Position numbers and translations under genes: made by a program. Positions 1 to 11,152 of a stretch of 64,000 bases of DNA are shown here, in pieces; position 1 is the stretch's first letter, and every line of letters begins with the position of its first letter. The DNA comes from Staphylotrichum longicolle (Eukaryota > Ascomycota > Sordariomycetes > Sordariales > Chaetomiaceae). A model generated the notes under the pieces. The model did no database searches. It worked only from the letters and a program-made list of their open reading frames with translations, and was not told the origin of the DNA. The stretch covers positions 9,982,001-10,046,000 of the forward strand of contig JAHCVI010000001.1 of assembly GCA_019096155.1 (NCBI GenBank). Reading direction: 5' to 3'.

Positions 1-865
1 TGCCCAACGATACGCAATTGTTGCAGCTCTGCGGTTGTCATACGGGGGTTTGAGACGCCATCGTCGAGGTGTCAATGGAGAAGACGGCTCGAATGAGCAC
101 TGCAGCAAGTCAAGATGCCGATTTGTCCATTGAAAGGGCGGCACCAGGAGCTCCTCCCGGTTGTGAAGGCGCAGTATCCGGTCCAGTGAGAGCGGGCGTG
201 GTTGTGATGAAGCACACGGAAGGGTTGTGGATGTGGAAGACGGTGTTGACATCGATGTTGATCCGCTGGTGAACAGAGAACAGATGGGTTCATCACCTTC
301 ACTGTCTTGATGAACCTCCAATGCCTTGGTCTCTATCTGCTAAAAACCAACGTCGTCTTCAAAGTGGGACCAAGCTGAGGATGGAGAGTTAGGCAGTTGG
401 CAGGGCCGGCAACACCGGCCGTCGTGCAAAATGGTTGGCAGCCATGGCGAGACGGGACTCGCCCCTGAGCGCCATAACACCAAGTCATTGAGGCTCTTCA
501 ACAATGACAACGACACAATAATTAAAACATATCACCTGTCATTCATTTGTGTTTTCTTTTTCATTGCATCGGTTTGTTTTTTTTTCTCTTTTTTCTTTTT
601 TCTTTTTTTTGGGGGGTTATTTTGGTTTTCCAAGGCAACTAACCAGCTCTTTGTTAAGAATACGAGAGGATGGAAAGAGAAAAGACAGATTAAATTTTCT
701 ACTGTCAAGCTGTAAGGACTCCAAAAAGTCAAATTCAGTTCTATTTCTACCCGTTATCTGGCTTGGTCCAGCCATCCTGATGCAAATTGTCCCCCCTAGT
801 ATATACATGCCCGCATCTAGTATCTACCCGAATATGAACCCCTGAGCCAAGTCACCATCTTCCGC
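1..865. other. Intergenic, 3' flank of the GH7 gene
   Basis: I see no supportable gene here. There is a T-rich tract with a short G run at about 572-616 and a short AT-rich stretch at about 517-560. The downstream part (about 700-865) is presumably the 3' untranslated region of the cellobiohydrolase gene, which ends at 866 on the minus strand. A methionine codon at 39-41 on the minus strand starts 13 open codons running off the left edge, too short to call. Confidence 0.5.
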
Positions 866-2411
866 CTAAGCAGCGGTAAAAGTCGAGTTGATGGCGCCAA
901 CCTTGATGTTGGAGTACACGACATAGGCGTCGGGGTGCGCCTTCTCAACCGTCTCGGGGAGACCAGCCTCGGGGTCGCAGCGGCCGCGGGCGACGCCGGG
1001 CTTGGTCGGGTCAGCCTCAGGGGGGTAGTTGCTGTCGAGCCAGTTCATGGAGACGGCGCTGCGGCATGGGTTAATATCACAGGTGTTTCGTGAGGCGGAG
1101 GAAGGGGGGAAGCTCACTGGTCGTCCCAGATGCTGAGCACGAGCACCATCTTCTCGAGCGACTTGCCCATGGCCGCCATGCCGCCGATGGTCTTGAAGTA
1201 GTTGTTGTCGCCAAACGCCGTCTTCTGCTGCTCGCAGAACTCGTCGCTGATGTGGTTGACGGGGTCGACGCCCTCGACGACCGTCTCCGAGTTGGGGATC
1301 ACCTTGCCGTCCTGCACGTAGAAGCGGTGGATGCTCTTGAGCGCGCCCGTGTCGGTGCCGTCCTCGGTCACAAACTGCGTCACGAGCGTGAAGGGCTTGG
1401 ACGTGTCGACGGTCTTGGAGGGACCGTAGAACTCCTGGTTACCCATGCGGAAGCTGTTGAAGTCACAGCCGTCTGTAGGTTTGGTCAGTCTCGGTTCAGC
1501 GGCACCTCAGCAGTGTGATGATATAGTGCAGAACCCACCCTTGTCGCACTGGCCGGCGTACCGGTCACTGCCGGAGCCGCAGTCAACGCCGTCGCACCTG
1601 GTCTGCTCGTTGACCTTGCACGGGTGGGGCGTGTAGGCGGTGGCATCCAGGTTGGCCTCCCAGATGTCCATCTCGGCGCAGCAAGTGCCGTACTTGCCGG
1701 CCCCGGAGCTGCCGTCAGTGCCGCCCCAGCCCTCAACGTTGGCCTCGCCGTTGATGAACTTGATGTCCTGCGGGCACTGGCTGTCGCAGTACCCAGTGCC
1801 GTACTTGGCACCGGCCTTGTTGCCCTCGAACCGCGACAGGCCACCGTCCTCATCCATCTCGCTGAAGTACACGGCGCCGTTCAGGCCGCAGGGGAGCTTG
1901 GAAACATCGACGTCCATGGTGAACTCCTTGTTGAGCAGGTTGAACAGACGGTACTTGTCGTCGCTGGCCATCAAGTAGACGCGGGACCCGACATTCTGGC
2001 CGTTGTCGTTCTTGGTGACAAAGTTGAGACGCAGCGAGCCGGCCTCGGGCGTCGTAATGCCGTAAGTCTTCTCGTAGTCGGCGCCGTCGATGGCGCAGTT
2101 CGCCGCACAAGTCTTGCCGTCGGGGCATGCCGTCTCGTTCCAGGCATTGCCCGTGTAGCAGTTGGTGTAGCCGCTGGTGACGTGCGTCCAGCGCCAGTTG
2201 GACTGAGGAGTGTTAGCCAGCTGATAGGGGTAATGGTGAATGCAGGGCAACGTACGTCAAGGACCACGGTGGTGTCCTCCTTGGTGCAAGAGCCGGGTGC
2301 GGTGCAAACCTCGATGGGGAGCGAGGGGTGCTTTTCGGCCGTGTAAGTGCCGACTTGCTGGCCGAGCACGAGGCTGGCAAAGGAGAGCGCGGTTGCCACC
2401 TGCTTATACAT
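866..2411 (-). CDS. GH7 cellobiohydrolase without carbohydrate-binding module
   Basis: Secreted glycoside hydrolase family 7 enzyme, expected to release cellobiose processively from the reducing ends of cellulose. Four exons (2256-2411, 1539-2202, 1118-1472, 866-1058) give 455 residues. Introns are 53, 66 and 59 bp with GT-AG ends. The start [17 protein letters not shown] is a signal peptide; the mature protein would begin QQVGTYTAE, typical of GH7. The catalytic motif EMDIWE is intact, with nucleophile Glu229, Asp231 and acid/base Glu234. The C-terminal motifs [16 protein letters not shown] and a [13 protein letters not shown] block match cellobiohydrolases better than GH7 endoglucanases. 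The protein stops soon after [12 protein letters not shown], so there is no linker or CBM1. Cys-rich loops are conserved. The neighbour across a 2.3 kb divergent region is a FolB-type gene with no obvious link. The GH7 assignment is certain; cellobiohydrolase rather than endoglucanase is from motif comparison. Confidence 0.95.
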
Positions 2412-2531
2412 GATGGCGAACTGTTGAGTCGACTTTTGAGGACAGGGTGGATCAACAGGAGAAGGAGTGGACTGAGTGAGCACTGCGGATGCTTTCCCCT
2501 TCTCTCATCCTAGCAGCGAGCGCAACCAGCA

Positions 2532-2541
2532 CCTTTTATGC
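2532..2541 (-). promoter_or_regulatory. TATA box of the GH7 gene
   Basis: On the minus strand this reads GCATAAAAGG, a good TATA element about 120 bp upstream of the GH7 start codon at 2411. Highly expressed, inducible fungal cellulase genes commonly have a TATA box at this distance. CYCCRS-like hexamers that could bind CreA/Cre1 lie further upstream (near 2770, 2867 and 2995), but such short matches are expected by chance. Confidence 0.6.
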
Positions 2542-3621
2542 ACCGCCTCAAGGACCACAATGCGCGGACATTTCCCCAGATCGTCAACTCCTTTCGAACC
2601 ACGGAAGATGGTGAACGGCGCCCAACAGGGAGTTCAGAGTCGCATTCCGACATCGCCTATTCGCCGCGGCGCCCACGACGCGCGGCATCATGGGCATAAC
2701 GACGTCGATGGTCCGTCGGCCGAATCATAATCAACCTGCCGCCCAAGCCCAGGTCCCGTACACAGCTATAACCCCGGACGGTCTTGCGCCGGGGGTCATG
2801 ACACGGGACGATCTCCCGACTTCTCGGTCGCTCTTCAGTCAAACAAATGTTCACAGCCTCCTTCCCCTCCGGCCAGCATTGGCTTGCAAACATCAGTCTC
2901 CCCATCGTCGATCACCAAACACCAGATGGGGTCCGGGGGAGTCCCAGATGCATGGCGGCTCTGATTGCCTGTCGCATATAGGCAGATTGCGGATCCCCGG
3001 AGTGCGTCTGCCGAGGCGACCGGTTAAGGTCCGATCGGCATCTACATGCGGCGGCAGCAGATCCTGAAACCGGGACGTGGAGGCGGACCCAATATCAGTC
3101 GCCGGCTCCCACTCTCAATTCGGAAGGCCGTTTATTGCACGCGCGAGCCGCCGCAATATCGCCGCGAACGCAGGAACAATGCACCCTGCCCCCACGAGCC
3201 GCGCGCATGACGTCTGCCCGGGTTTGGCTTTGCTTTTTATTGCTCTCTGCAATAACGCGGTCCGTCTGTTGTATATCTCTCTAGGCATTCCATCTCGCTT
3301 CCTCGTCAGTACCAGTAGCGCGCCAATTGCAGACTGATCTGTCTTGGCTCCCAAATTCTACATCGAGGCTATTGAAGGTTTTCGATTCTCTCAAGTTGTT
3401 GGAGGATCGCCGAAACACAACAGTGCTCCACCAACACCCTCCATGGATGAAACCTGCCCAGGCGGCACACCTCATCCGGCCCAGCATTGGCACTGATCCT
3501 AACTGGGGAACTGAGATTCACCTGGTCACTGACCTGGGCTTCGATTTCCCGCCAAGACGGTAGTGGACCCTGTTGAACTCACACAGCGCCATCTCATAAG
3601 CAGGGCTTCCACCCAGCTATT

Positions 3622-3640
3622 TAAATGTTCTGAACATTTA
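3622..3640. repeat. Perfect inverted repeat, 9-bp arms
   Basis: TAAATGTTC and GAACATTTA are exact reverse complements separated by a single T at 3631. The octamer AAATGTTC recurs at 3674-3681 and 2845-2852 in the same intergenic region. This form suits a dimeric transcription-factor site better than an RNA hairpin because there is no loop. Function is inferred only. Confidence 0.6.
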
Positions 3641-3677
3641 CATGATAAAACTACCCGTGATGACCGTGAAAACAAAT

Positions 3678-3702
3678 GTTCTCTCAAACGTGGTGAGAGA
3701 AC
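3678..3702. repeat. Perfect inverted repeat, 9-bp arms with 7-nt loop
   Basis: GTTCTCTCA (3678-3686) and TGAGAGAAC (3694-3702) are exact reverse complements around the 7-nt spacer AACGTGG. It lies 38 bp after the first palindrome and overlaps the half-site copy at 3674-3681. It could be a protein-binding site or a small cruciform or hairpin. Confidence 0.6.
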
Positions 3703-4697
3703 TAGCAGGTCACTCCGGGGTCGCAGTCAAGAATGTTACATTTTATCTCCATCACAACCTGGAAGATAGGTATGCCGTTTGACTTGGGGCATGCGGAACT
3801 GCTCGTGGAGGGGCTCTTGAGTCATTCGGCATAGCGTTGATCAACACAGAGTGTCAACAACTCAAATAAAGCAACTGATCTGATGAAGCAGCCCTCACAA
3901 CAAGTGGCACCTGTGTTGTCGGAAAGGGGTGCAGTACCCGGTCCTTGATCCTTGAGCATGGCAGCTAGAGACCGGCTGTTCCTTTCCTTTCCAGGGTCCA
4001 GAACCTGTCCTTCAACTCCCTATTCTGGAACACTTCAAGTTGGAAACACTCAACGGCACAAAATAAATAAATGCTCATCATCATGGCAGCACGCAGAAAA
4101 ATACCAGGAATGGTTATTCTGACGAGCTCAATGAAAGAGCATCCGCAACCTAGTTTGAGTATTTATGTTCAAGAGATCAAAACCACTTTTAAGCATGAAG
4201 AAAGTAGAAACTTGCTTGTGCCAAAGTCTTGAGCTCTGAGGGTAAGTCAAGTCGAGTCCTTTTGAACCAGCCTACCACAAATAACCCTAACCCCTCAAGT
4301 TATCGATGGTGGTCCACCTTCGGTCGAGAATACCATCATAACCCTCATTGTGCATCTGATCCATCATCTGGACGGCCTGGATCGCTGGTAAACCTAATCG
4401 GCTACTATCCTCGCTCGCCAGGACAAACTGTGTTTTAAAAAGACGCTTACAGCAGTTCAAGCATCCCGAGTCGTTACCCAATTTGTACATTATCCATTTT
4501 GTTGCGTCACTCACTCCGACCTTCGCAACTCGCTCACATCAGAAAAAACATCACCAAACCCACCGTTGGATATCTCTCAGAGGCTCTCCCCCAATCGAGA
4601 CAAAACACACACCACCCAAATCATCAACCGCCAAACCCTTAAAGTCCTCACCATCAATACGGGGAAACAGAACAAAAAAAATCCAAACAAAACAAAA

Positions 4698-5687
4698 ATG
4701 CCCACCCTCCAGCCCCCCCTCCTCCCACCCCCAACCTCGCCGCCCTGGCCCCCTCCCCGCCCGCCACCGTCCACGTCCGCAACCTCACCACCACCCTCAC
4801 CCGCGCGGGCCACGACGCCTGGAACCGCGCCGGCAAGGCCCAGCCCTGCCAGCTCTCGGCGACCGTCGCCTTCGCGTCCGGCTTCGACGCCGCCGCCGCC
4901 ACCGACGCGCTCGGCGGCGGCGACACGGTGCACTACGGCACGCTGAGCAAGGCGCTCCTGGCGCGGGCCGCGCGGTTCGATGCCGACGAGTGCGGGGGGA
5001 AGGACAGGTCGGTGGGGGACGTGTTGGGAGATCTGTGGCGGGGGTTGACCGGGGCGGAGCTGAATGGGGAGGATGCCGTGGGAGGGGTGGAGGGGAAGGG
5101 GGGAAGGGGGAGGAGAAGGGGCTGTTGGATCTGGGAGGGTGAGGATGTTGGCTGTGACGGTGGGGCTGCCCAAGGCGTCGCTTTTGGGGGAAGGGGTCAA
5201 GGTGACGGGGAGTGCGGTCTTTGAGGAGGGCGGGTCGGGGAAGGTGGAGGGGTGGGCGAGGGCCCTGGAGGTGAGCCGGTTGAGGGTGCCGACGCTGGTT
5301 GGGGTGAACGACAATGAGAGGCTGGCCAAGCAGTTTGTTGTGGCGACGGTGACGGTGGAGGGGTTCACGAGGCAGGAGGATGTGTATACCGAGATCGAGG
5401 CGCTGGTTGTCAAGGTGAGTTGCTTTCATTCCTCTCAAACTGGACCGTTCCAGATGTTAAGCGCTGACTATAAACAGGCCATGGAGGAATCCTCTTTCGA
5501 GACCCTTGAAGCGCTGGGTGCGCACCTGGCGGAGCGTGTCCTGACCTCAAAATGGCACCAGGATGAGTGGCAGGTCTGCATCAAAATGGAGAAGCCCACC
5601 GCGGTTCCCATGGCGGACTGCCCGATTGTTGAGGTCCGAGCAACACTCGCATCTCTTAAACGGGCAAAGGCGGCGGGGGCATCCTAG
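4698..5687 (+). CDS. Tandem FolB domain protein (dihydroneopterin aldolase-like), frame-disrupted
   Basis: Fungal protein with two dihydroneopterin aldolase (FolB) folds, a family acting in folate biosynthesis, where the aldolase cleaves dihydroneopterin to hydroxymethyl-dihydropterin. The first domain reads VHVRNLTTTLTRAGHDAW and then GDTVHYGTLSKALL (about 4,770-5,060). The second reads RLRVPTLVGVNDNERLAKQF, EIEALVVK and SSFETLEALGAHLAERV (about 5,280-5,550). One GT-AG intron is clear at 5415-5477. The ATG at 4698 (context acaaaaATGCCC) is not in the frame of domain 1, and domain 1 is not in the frame of domain 2. At least two frame changes are therefore needed, one within the C runs at 4,705-4,760 and one within the G-rich stretch 5,060-5,145. 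No plausible intron explains either. I read them as sequence errors. The stop lies 79 bp from the convergent DUF3605 stop. Enzyme activity is not established. Confidence 0.8.
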
Positions 5688-5766
5688 GGTTAGGCAGTTG
5701 CAGACCTCTACACATTGGTCTCTAGTGTCTATTCGATATTGCGCTCCTGATACTAGAGCTCTTGAT

Positions 5767-6485
5767 TTATTCCTTCTCGCACAGAGGGACGTCGCCGTTC
5801 GTGACCTCCTTAACAAACTCGGGGTCTGGATCGAAGAGCATGACATGGAAGTGCTCCACTGATTTTACAGACTTGAGCGACGCCCAGTTCTTGAACCAGA
5901 TAACCTGCCGCTTGTTAGTACTCCGGGCGCAGTCAGAAGCAGTTACCGTTGACTAACATGGTCTGGGGGCGATTTAGAGAACGTCTTGCGGACATATCCG
6001 TCAATCTCAGCCCTCGCTGCATCAGTCAGGTCCCCCGTTGCCGGGTCTTCCTCGAGCGCAAATTTAGTCCAGACCACGAGGTGCACGATCCTTTTGTCAA
6101 TGCCATACGGCCAATCATTTCTTAGGATCCTGATATCGTCGCCAAACTCAAATGGGCGGCCCCTAGGCGTAATTGGCAGCGTCCATTGCAGCCTTTGCGT
6201 CAGGATAAAGTTCATGACGCTGCCATAATCCTGTTTGAGCTTCCAGGTGAATCCGAGATAGCGGCGTAGGTCAGACGGGACCCTCTGAAACAGATCGAGG
6301 CGGTTCTGTGCCGTTTTCTGCTGCACCACGGGCCAAGAGTCGATCTCATATTCGCTGTCTGGCGTGCTGATGATGCTACGGTCTTTGTCGGTGAGGTTGC
6401 GAAGAAAGTCAGGGCATTCAGCGGTCCTCAGATGCTCGGGGACGTTAACCTGCCAGTACGGCAGTTTATGAGCAGCACTCCCCAT
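5767..6485 (-). CDS. DUF3605 family protein (N-acetylglucosamine-induced protein 1-like)
   Basis: Fungal protein of about 221 residues in two exons (5958-6485 and 5767-5904). Diagnostic DUF3605 motifs are [47 protein letters not shown] and [20 protein letters not shown], followed by [13 protein letters not shown] and [12 protein letters not shown] in exon 2. The molecular function of the family is unknown. I chose the methionine at 6485 ([19 protein letters not shown]) because family members, as I remember them, begin near this motif; an in-frame methionine 16 codons upstream (6533) would lengthen it. The 53-bp intron 5905-5957 has a TACTAAC branch site and acceptor CAG. Its donor, GTTAGT, is the only one that keeps frame; a nearby GTAACT would need a one-base frame change, so this junction is less certain. 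Confidence 0.8.
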
Positions 6486-8936
6486 CTTGTGTTGATATCG
6501 GATTTGTGAACAAGTGGCCTGTCGCCCAATCAAACGAGGGTAGAGAGCCTGGGCTGCCTAGGGAGGTAGGTATGTGGATGGCTTGACTCTCGGGACTCGG
6601 CAGGCAGATGCAGCAAACGGTACGGGAAATATAGAGAGGAAGCGTTTACAGAGAGAAAAAATCTAGAACTCAAAACCGCCGAGATGTTTCGCCGACTCAA
6701 CACGGGGTGGGTGAGAGTGCCCGGTCGTGGTGAGAGGCAGGTTGTCGGCCGAGTGGGGCCGAAGATCAGCCACTTCGGCGAGTCCCTGGACTCCCTGGTC
6801 AGGCTGGCGAGGTGACCCTGGCGACCAGGCCCGGATCAGACCTTCTCAGCCCTTCGATAAGACGCGACCATGTCGTTTACTGCCGGAACTATTGCATTCG
6901 AGGCTGGCTGCTCCTCGGAGACGGCTCTTGCCAAGAACCATGTCGAACACAGTACGCAGATGGGGTGTGGGACACAATAGTACGACTCGCGCAATGAGGA
7001 GCCAGGCAGAGGTCGAGAACTCTGTTTGTTGGCGGGTGAACGCGGCTCAGCTGTCTGCTGGCGGTTGAAGCATCTCGGGAGGTGCCGGGTCACTGCCCGT
7101 CCAGTCTCACAATGCAACAGGGCAGAGACTGTCTCGGAATTCCACACGCTGAGATGCTCTATCCAACAAGAAGCAAAACACCTCACCTGCCGTCCCCACG
7201 TGGGTCGGGCAGCTCGCTCGAACTGGGCGATCTGTGGCGGTCCGGGAGAGCGGCTGCAGCGCAGCGATGCAGCATCTCAGCGGATCCATCGCAAAGGCGG
7301 TGCTGCCAACCTTCGTCTCTGCGTGGATGCACTCAATCAAAACAGGGTGGAGCTCGGCAAGGGGAAGCAAGGCCCGAAGACATCGAGGCAGGGTGCGATA
7401 TTTTCTGAAGAATACAACGTCAATGCGAGTTTTGTTCAAGTTTGCCGCTCTGCGTTCTCGCGAGGAAGGGCCGAACTCGCCACTGCCAACGCCGGTATCG
7501 AGAGAGCCTCGTTCCTTCCCAGAATGGCTGCACTTTTTCAGCTTGGAAGCCCTTTTCACCCGCCTCGACTGCGCGTCCCGTCACACCGGGCTGCATCCCG
7601 CCCTTCAGCACATCTCAACTTACCAAACACAGAGCGAGTTCCCTTGTTGATTTCATTGAGAAATCATTTATTGAAGCGCCCCAGCCCCGAAAGAGATGGC
7701 ATCAAATCTCCCGGTTGATGGGTGGTGGATCTTGGGTGATGACGGCGAGCCATCATCTGTTTTTAGTTCCCGTTGGGCTGAGTGCATTAGCTCTTCGGGT
7801 GGTCGAAAAACAGGGGCTCTCCCAGGCCCCGGGTCGGGCGTGGAGGGGCATGTTGGCGCCAGATTGTTAGCGCACAAGGTACCTCGGATCCGTCAACAAC
7901 ACCGGCGGGTTGCACACCCAGCCGTTCGCCCGTCTCGCAAGGGGCAAGCACAGCAAGAAGGAACAAATCCCATGTGACCATTTGACACGTCTCACTTTAG
8001 GAAGCTCAAAATTAAACGAGATGGATGCAATATGCTGGGGAGCAGGCAACCTGGGACGACCTCGAGGGCTGGCCGGACATGAGCAGGAGGCGATCTCAGA
8101 GTTAGCCCTCAAGTCGTTCCAAGCACACTGCACTCTAAGGTAACGTTAAGTCGATATGGACAACAACAAACGGCTCAACCACCAAGCCACCAATGTAACA
8201 CAAGCCATTCGACATCGACCAATGCTCGAGTCTTCTGAAGCACCATGACAACGGGATCGTGTCGCGGGCTCCTGCACCTGGCTGGTGTCTGATCCTGGTT
8301 TGACAAGGCGGTGGTGGGCAGGTGGGCTACCAGGTCCACTAACAGATTGGACACAGGGGTTGTCTGCGAGATCAAGTTGGGAAACGATAAAAAGCATCCA
8401 ATTCCCAGGGGCGGGCACCTCTTCAGCTGCCGACCGCCTCTTCCTCACCGTCCTTCCTTCTCTCGACCTTTGTGTCTTGCACTCTCGCCTCCACCTCCAG
8501 CGTCCTCGTCTGTACTGTGTCTGATCTCTGCGGCAAAGACAGCTTCACAAGTTTGCGCCACCAACACCAACAGGAACTGTGAGTGTTGCCAAGATCTCCT
8601 GGAGCTTCCCCTCCAAACCACAGCAGCCCCGCACCCACCCCTCGAAGCTCCGCCAAATCACTGCTGCATCTCCAGTTCCACCACAGCAAGGAGGGGTGAT
8701 CCAGGGCGATCCCACTCGCGCCCAAGGTCTCGCAGCAGGCTCCATTACGTCAATCGGCTAATTTATCCTGTCAAACAGCGCCTTCCTGCTTCACACTCGT
8801 CATTCGACTTTTGCTTCCCCTTGCGAAACCCTTGAAGCCTCCCGTCGTCCTCGCCGAGAAACACTTCATTCACAACTTCTCTTCTCTCCTTCTCGACTCT
8901 CTCGACAGCACAAACCGTCAGGAGAACACAGCAGAA
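6486..8936. other. Divergent intergenic region between the DUF3605 gene and UGP1
   Basis: About 2.45 kb with no supportable gene; open frames of 60-230 codons here look random in composition. A TATA-like stretch lies at about 8,386-8,395. From about 8,440 the plus strand becomes pyrimidine- and C/A-rich, as in a fungal 5' leader. A GTGAGT at 8579-8584 and a CGACAG near 8,903-8,908 could bound an intron in the 5' untranslated region of UGP1; this is a guess that needs transcript data. Confidence 0.5.
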
Positions 8937-11152
8937 ATGGCGGCACAAGCAATTAAGAGCGCTCTGCCCACCCACCTCAAGCCCGGCAACGGCGACGAGG
9001 CCGAGTTCACCAAGAGGCACCACGGCAAGACAAGATCCCACATGGTGAGTTCCTTGCAACCCTTCCATTGTTTCTCTTCCGAGTCAGTGTTGCCGGGAAA
9101 GCGTACCGGCACGTTTGGCGCATTCCAAGACCGTCCCCCGCCCTCAACCGACGGGCAACGAAGGGATGGAGAGGGCGGCCGTGCAGGTCACCCTGCGGCA
9201 CGAGGTGGCTGAGCGGCTTGCATTTGCATGTTTTATCACGAGGTCACATGTCGGAAGCGAGACGAGGGTTCCACCAAACCCTGCCAAGGGGATATCAGTG
9301 AGGTGTTCCTGCATCGCGCCGATACGGGAGGGCATCTTTCCATCCCGACGCTCGCTCATGAGAGGAGGAACCCGGCCCAACTCTCATCCTTGAAACGGTT
9401 TCTCCTCTTGGACGAACTCACTCTCCCGGAACCGACCATGACGATCGACAGAAAAGTGCCCGTGGGGACGGCGGTGATGGCCGTCGAAGTCGATGTTGAT
9501 TTCCCAGCGCTATTGATTGCTTTTCGGGACACAATGACGTCAGACTAACCAGAAACCGCTCTCCAGGCCTTCGAGAACACCTCGACCAACATCGCGGCCG
9601 CCCAGATGCGCAATGCGCTCACGAACCTGGCCGAGACGGTGAAGGACCCGGAGCAGAAGAAGGCAAGTTACGGCGTATTTGCGTGGTGGAGAAGGACAGC
9701 CAATCTAACAGTCCCCACAGCTGTTCGAGACTGAGATGGACAACTTCTTCTCGCTCTTCCGCCGGTACCTGAATGACAAGGCCAAGGGCAACGAGGTGTA
9801 AGTTTCCGAGCCATAAGGTACATTTGGCACCGGCCGCGGAACTAACGAGGCCATTTTCTAGTTCGTGGGAGCGCATTGCGCCTCCCGCCGAGGGTCAGGT
9901 CGTCGACTACGAGGACTTGGCGAACTCCGAGTCGGTCAACTTCCTCAACAAGCTGGCAGTGCTGAAGCTCAATGGCGGTCTCGGTACTTCAATGGGCTGC
10001 GTCGGCCCCAAGTCCGTCATCGAGGTCCGTGACGGCATGTCCTTCCTCGACATGTCGGTCCGCCAGGTCGAGTACCTCAACCGCACATACGGCTCCAACG
10101 TGCCCATCATCCTGATGAACTCGTTCAACACTGACGAGGACACCGCCGCCATCATCAAGAAGTACGAGGGTCACAACGTGGACGTCCTCACCTTCAACCA
10201 GTCCCGGTACCCCAGGATCTACAAGGATTCGCTCCTCCCGGTGCCCAAGTCGTTCGACTCGGCCGTCCACGACTGGTACCCTCCCGGCCACGGTGACGTG
10301 TTCGAGTCGCTGTACAACTCGGGCATCCTGGACAAGCTCCTCGAGCGCGGCATTGAGATCATCTTCCTCTCCAACGCTGATAACCTCGGCGCCGTCGTCG
10401 ACCTCCGCATTCTCCAGCACATGGTGGAGAGCGAGGCCGAGTACATCATGGAGCTGACCAACAAGACCAAGGCCGATGTCAAGGGTGGTACCATCATCGA
10501 CTACGAGGGCAGCGTGCGCCTGCTCGAGATCGCCCAGGTCCCCAAGGAGCACGTCAACGAGTTCAAGTCGATCAAGAAGTTCAAGTATTTCAACACCAAC
10601 AACATCTGGATGAACCTCAAGGCCATCAAGCGCGTCGTGGAGAACGACGAGCTCGAGATGGAGATTATCCCCAACGGCAAGACCATCCCCGGCGACAAGA
10701 AGGGCGAGTCGGACATCAGCATCCTGCAGCTCGAGACGGCCGTCGGTGCTGCCATCAAGCACTTCAGGAACGCTCACGGCGTCAACGTGCCGCGCCGCCG
10801 CTTCTTGCCCGTCAAGACATGCTCGGACCTGATGCTCGTCAAGTCGGATCTGTACACGGTCAAGCACGGCCAGCTGCAGATGAGCTCCAGCCGCTTCGGC
10901 GACGCCCCGCTCATCAAGCTCGGCGGCGACTTCAAGAAGGTCTCGGACTTCCAGAAGCGCATCCCCAGTATCCCCAAGATCATCGAGCTCGACCACCTCA
11001 CCATCACGGGCGCCGTCAACCTCGGTCGCGGCGTTACTCTCAAGGGCACCGTCATCATCGTCGCCACTGAGGGTCAGACCATCGACATCCCGCCCGGATC
11101 CATCCTCGAGAACGTTGTCGTCCAGGGCAGCTTGCGCTTGCTTGAGCATTAA
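8937..11152 (+). CDS. ugp1: UTP-glucose-1-phosphate uridylyltransferase (UDP-glucose pyrophosphorylase)
   Basis: Makes UDP-glucose from UTP and glucose-1-phosphate, feeding glucan, glycogen, trehalose and glycosylation pathways; cytosolic. Four exons (8937-9044, 9567-9662, 9721-9797, 9862-11152) give 523 residues, normal for eukaryotic UGPases. The nucleotide-binding signature [16 protein letters not shown], the [14 protein letters not shown] motif and [19 protein letters not shown] are intact. The C-terminal left-handed beta-helix ends [18 protein letters not shown]. The start at 8937 (gcagaaATGGCG) fits the N-terminus [14 protein letters not shown]. Intron 1 is long (522 bp, CTAAC branch, ends CTCCAG). 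Intron 2 (9663-9720) has a GC donor, AAG/GCAAGT, and the only nearby GT donor would cause an immediate stop. Intron 3 is 64 bp. The gene reads cleanly throughout. Confidence 0.97.

Larger units (their letters stand above)
2412..4697. other. Divergent intergenic region between the GH7 and FolB genes
   Basis: About 2.3 kb with no credible coding sequence on either strand; short open frames in the GC-rich part (2,600-3,100) lack protein-like composition. It must hold the promoter of the GH7 gene (minus) and of the FolB-type gene (plus). The octamer AAATGTTC occurs at 2845-2852, inside the palindrome at 3622-3640, and at 3674-3681. Sequence from about 3,600 to 4,690 is more AT-rich. The 4,530-4,697 stretch is a C/A-rich leader typical of fungal 5' untranslated regions. 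Confidence 0.6.

Noticed and set aside
1..41. Possible N-terminus MTTAELQQLRIVG of a minus-strand gene running off the left edge
   Set aside because: Only 13 codons are visible; cannot be distinguished from chance.
1090..2346. Plus-strand open frames over the GH7 gene
   Set aside because: Antisense shadows of a certain gene with a conserved active site.
2757..3010. CreA/Cre1-type CYCCRS hexamers upstream of the cellulase
   Set aside because: Several matches exist but the motif is too short and degenerate to support without conservation or binding data.
4980..5140. Intron explaining the frame change in the FolB gene
   Set aside because: GT and AG dinucleotides are present but without a usable donor consensus or branch site, and removal would delete conserved FolB sequence.
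7026..7718. 230-codon plus-strand frame upstream of UGP1
   Set aside because: No domain, overlapping frames of similar length on both strands, no start context.
9989..11149. 386-codon open frame antisense to UGP1
   Set aside because: It mirrors the third-position GC bias of the sense gene; composition is Leu/Val/Asp-rich without any domain, and UGP1 on the other strand is certain.
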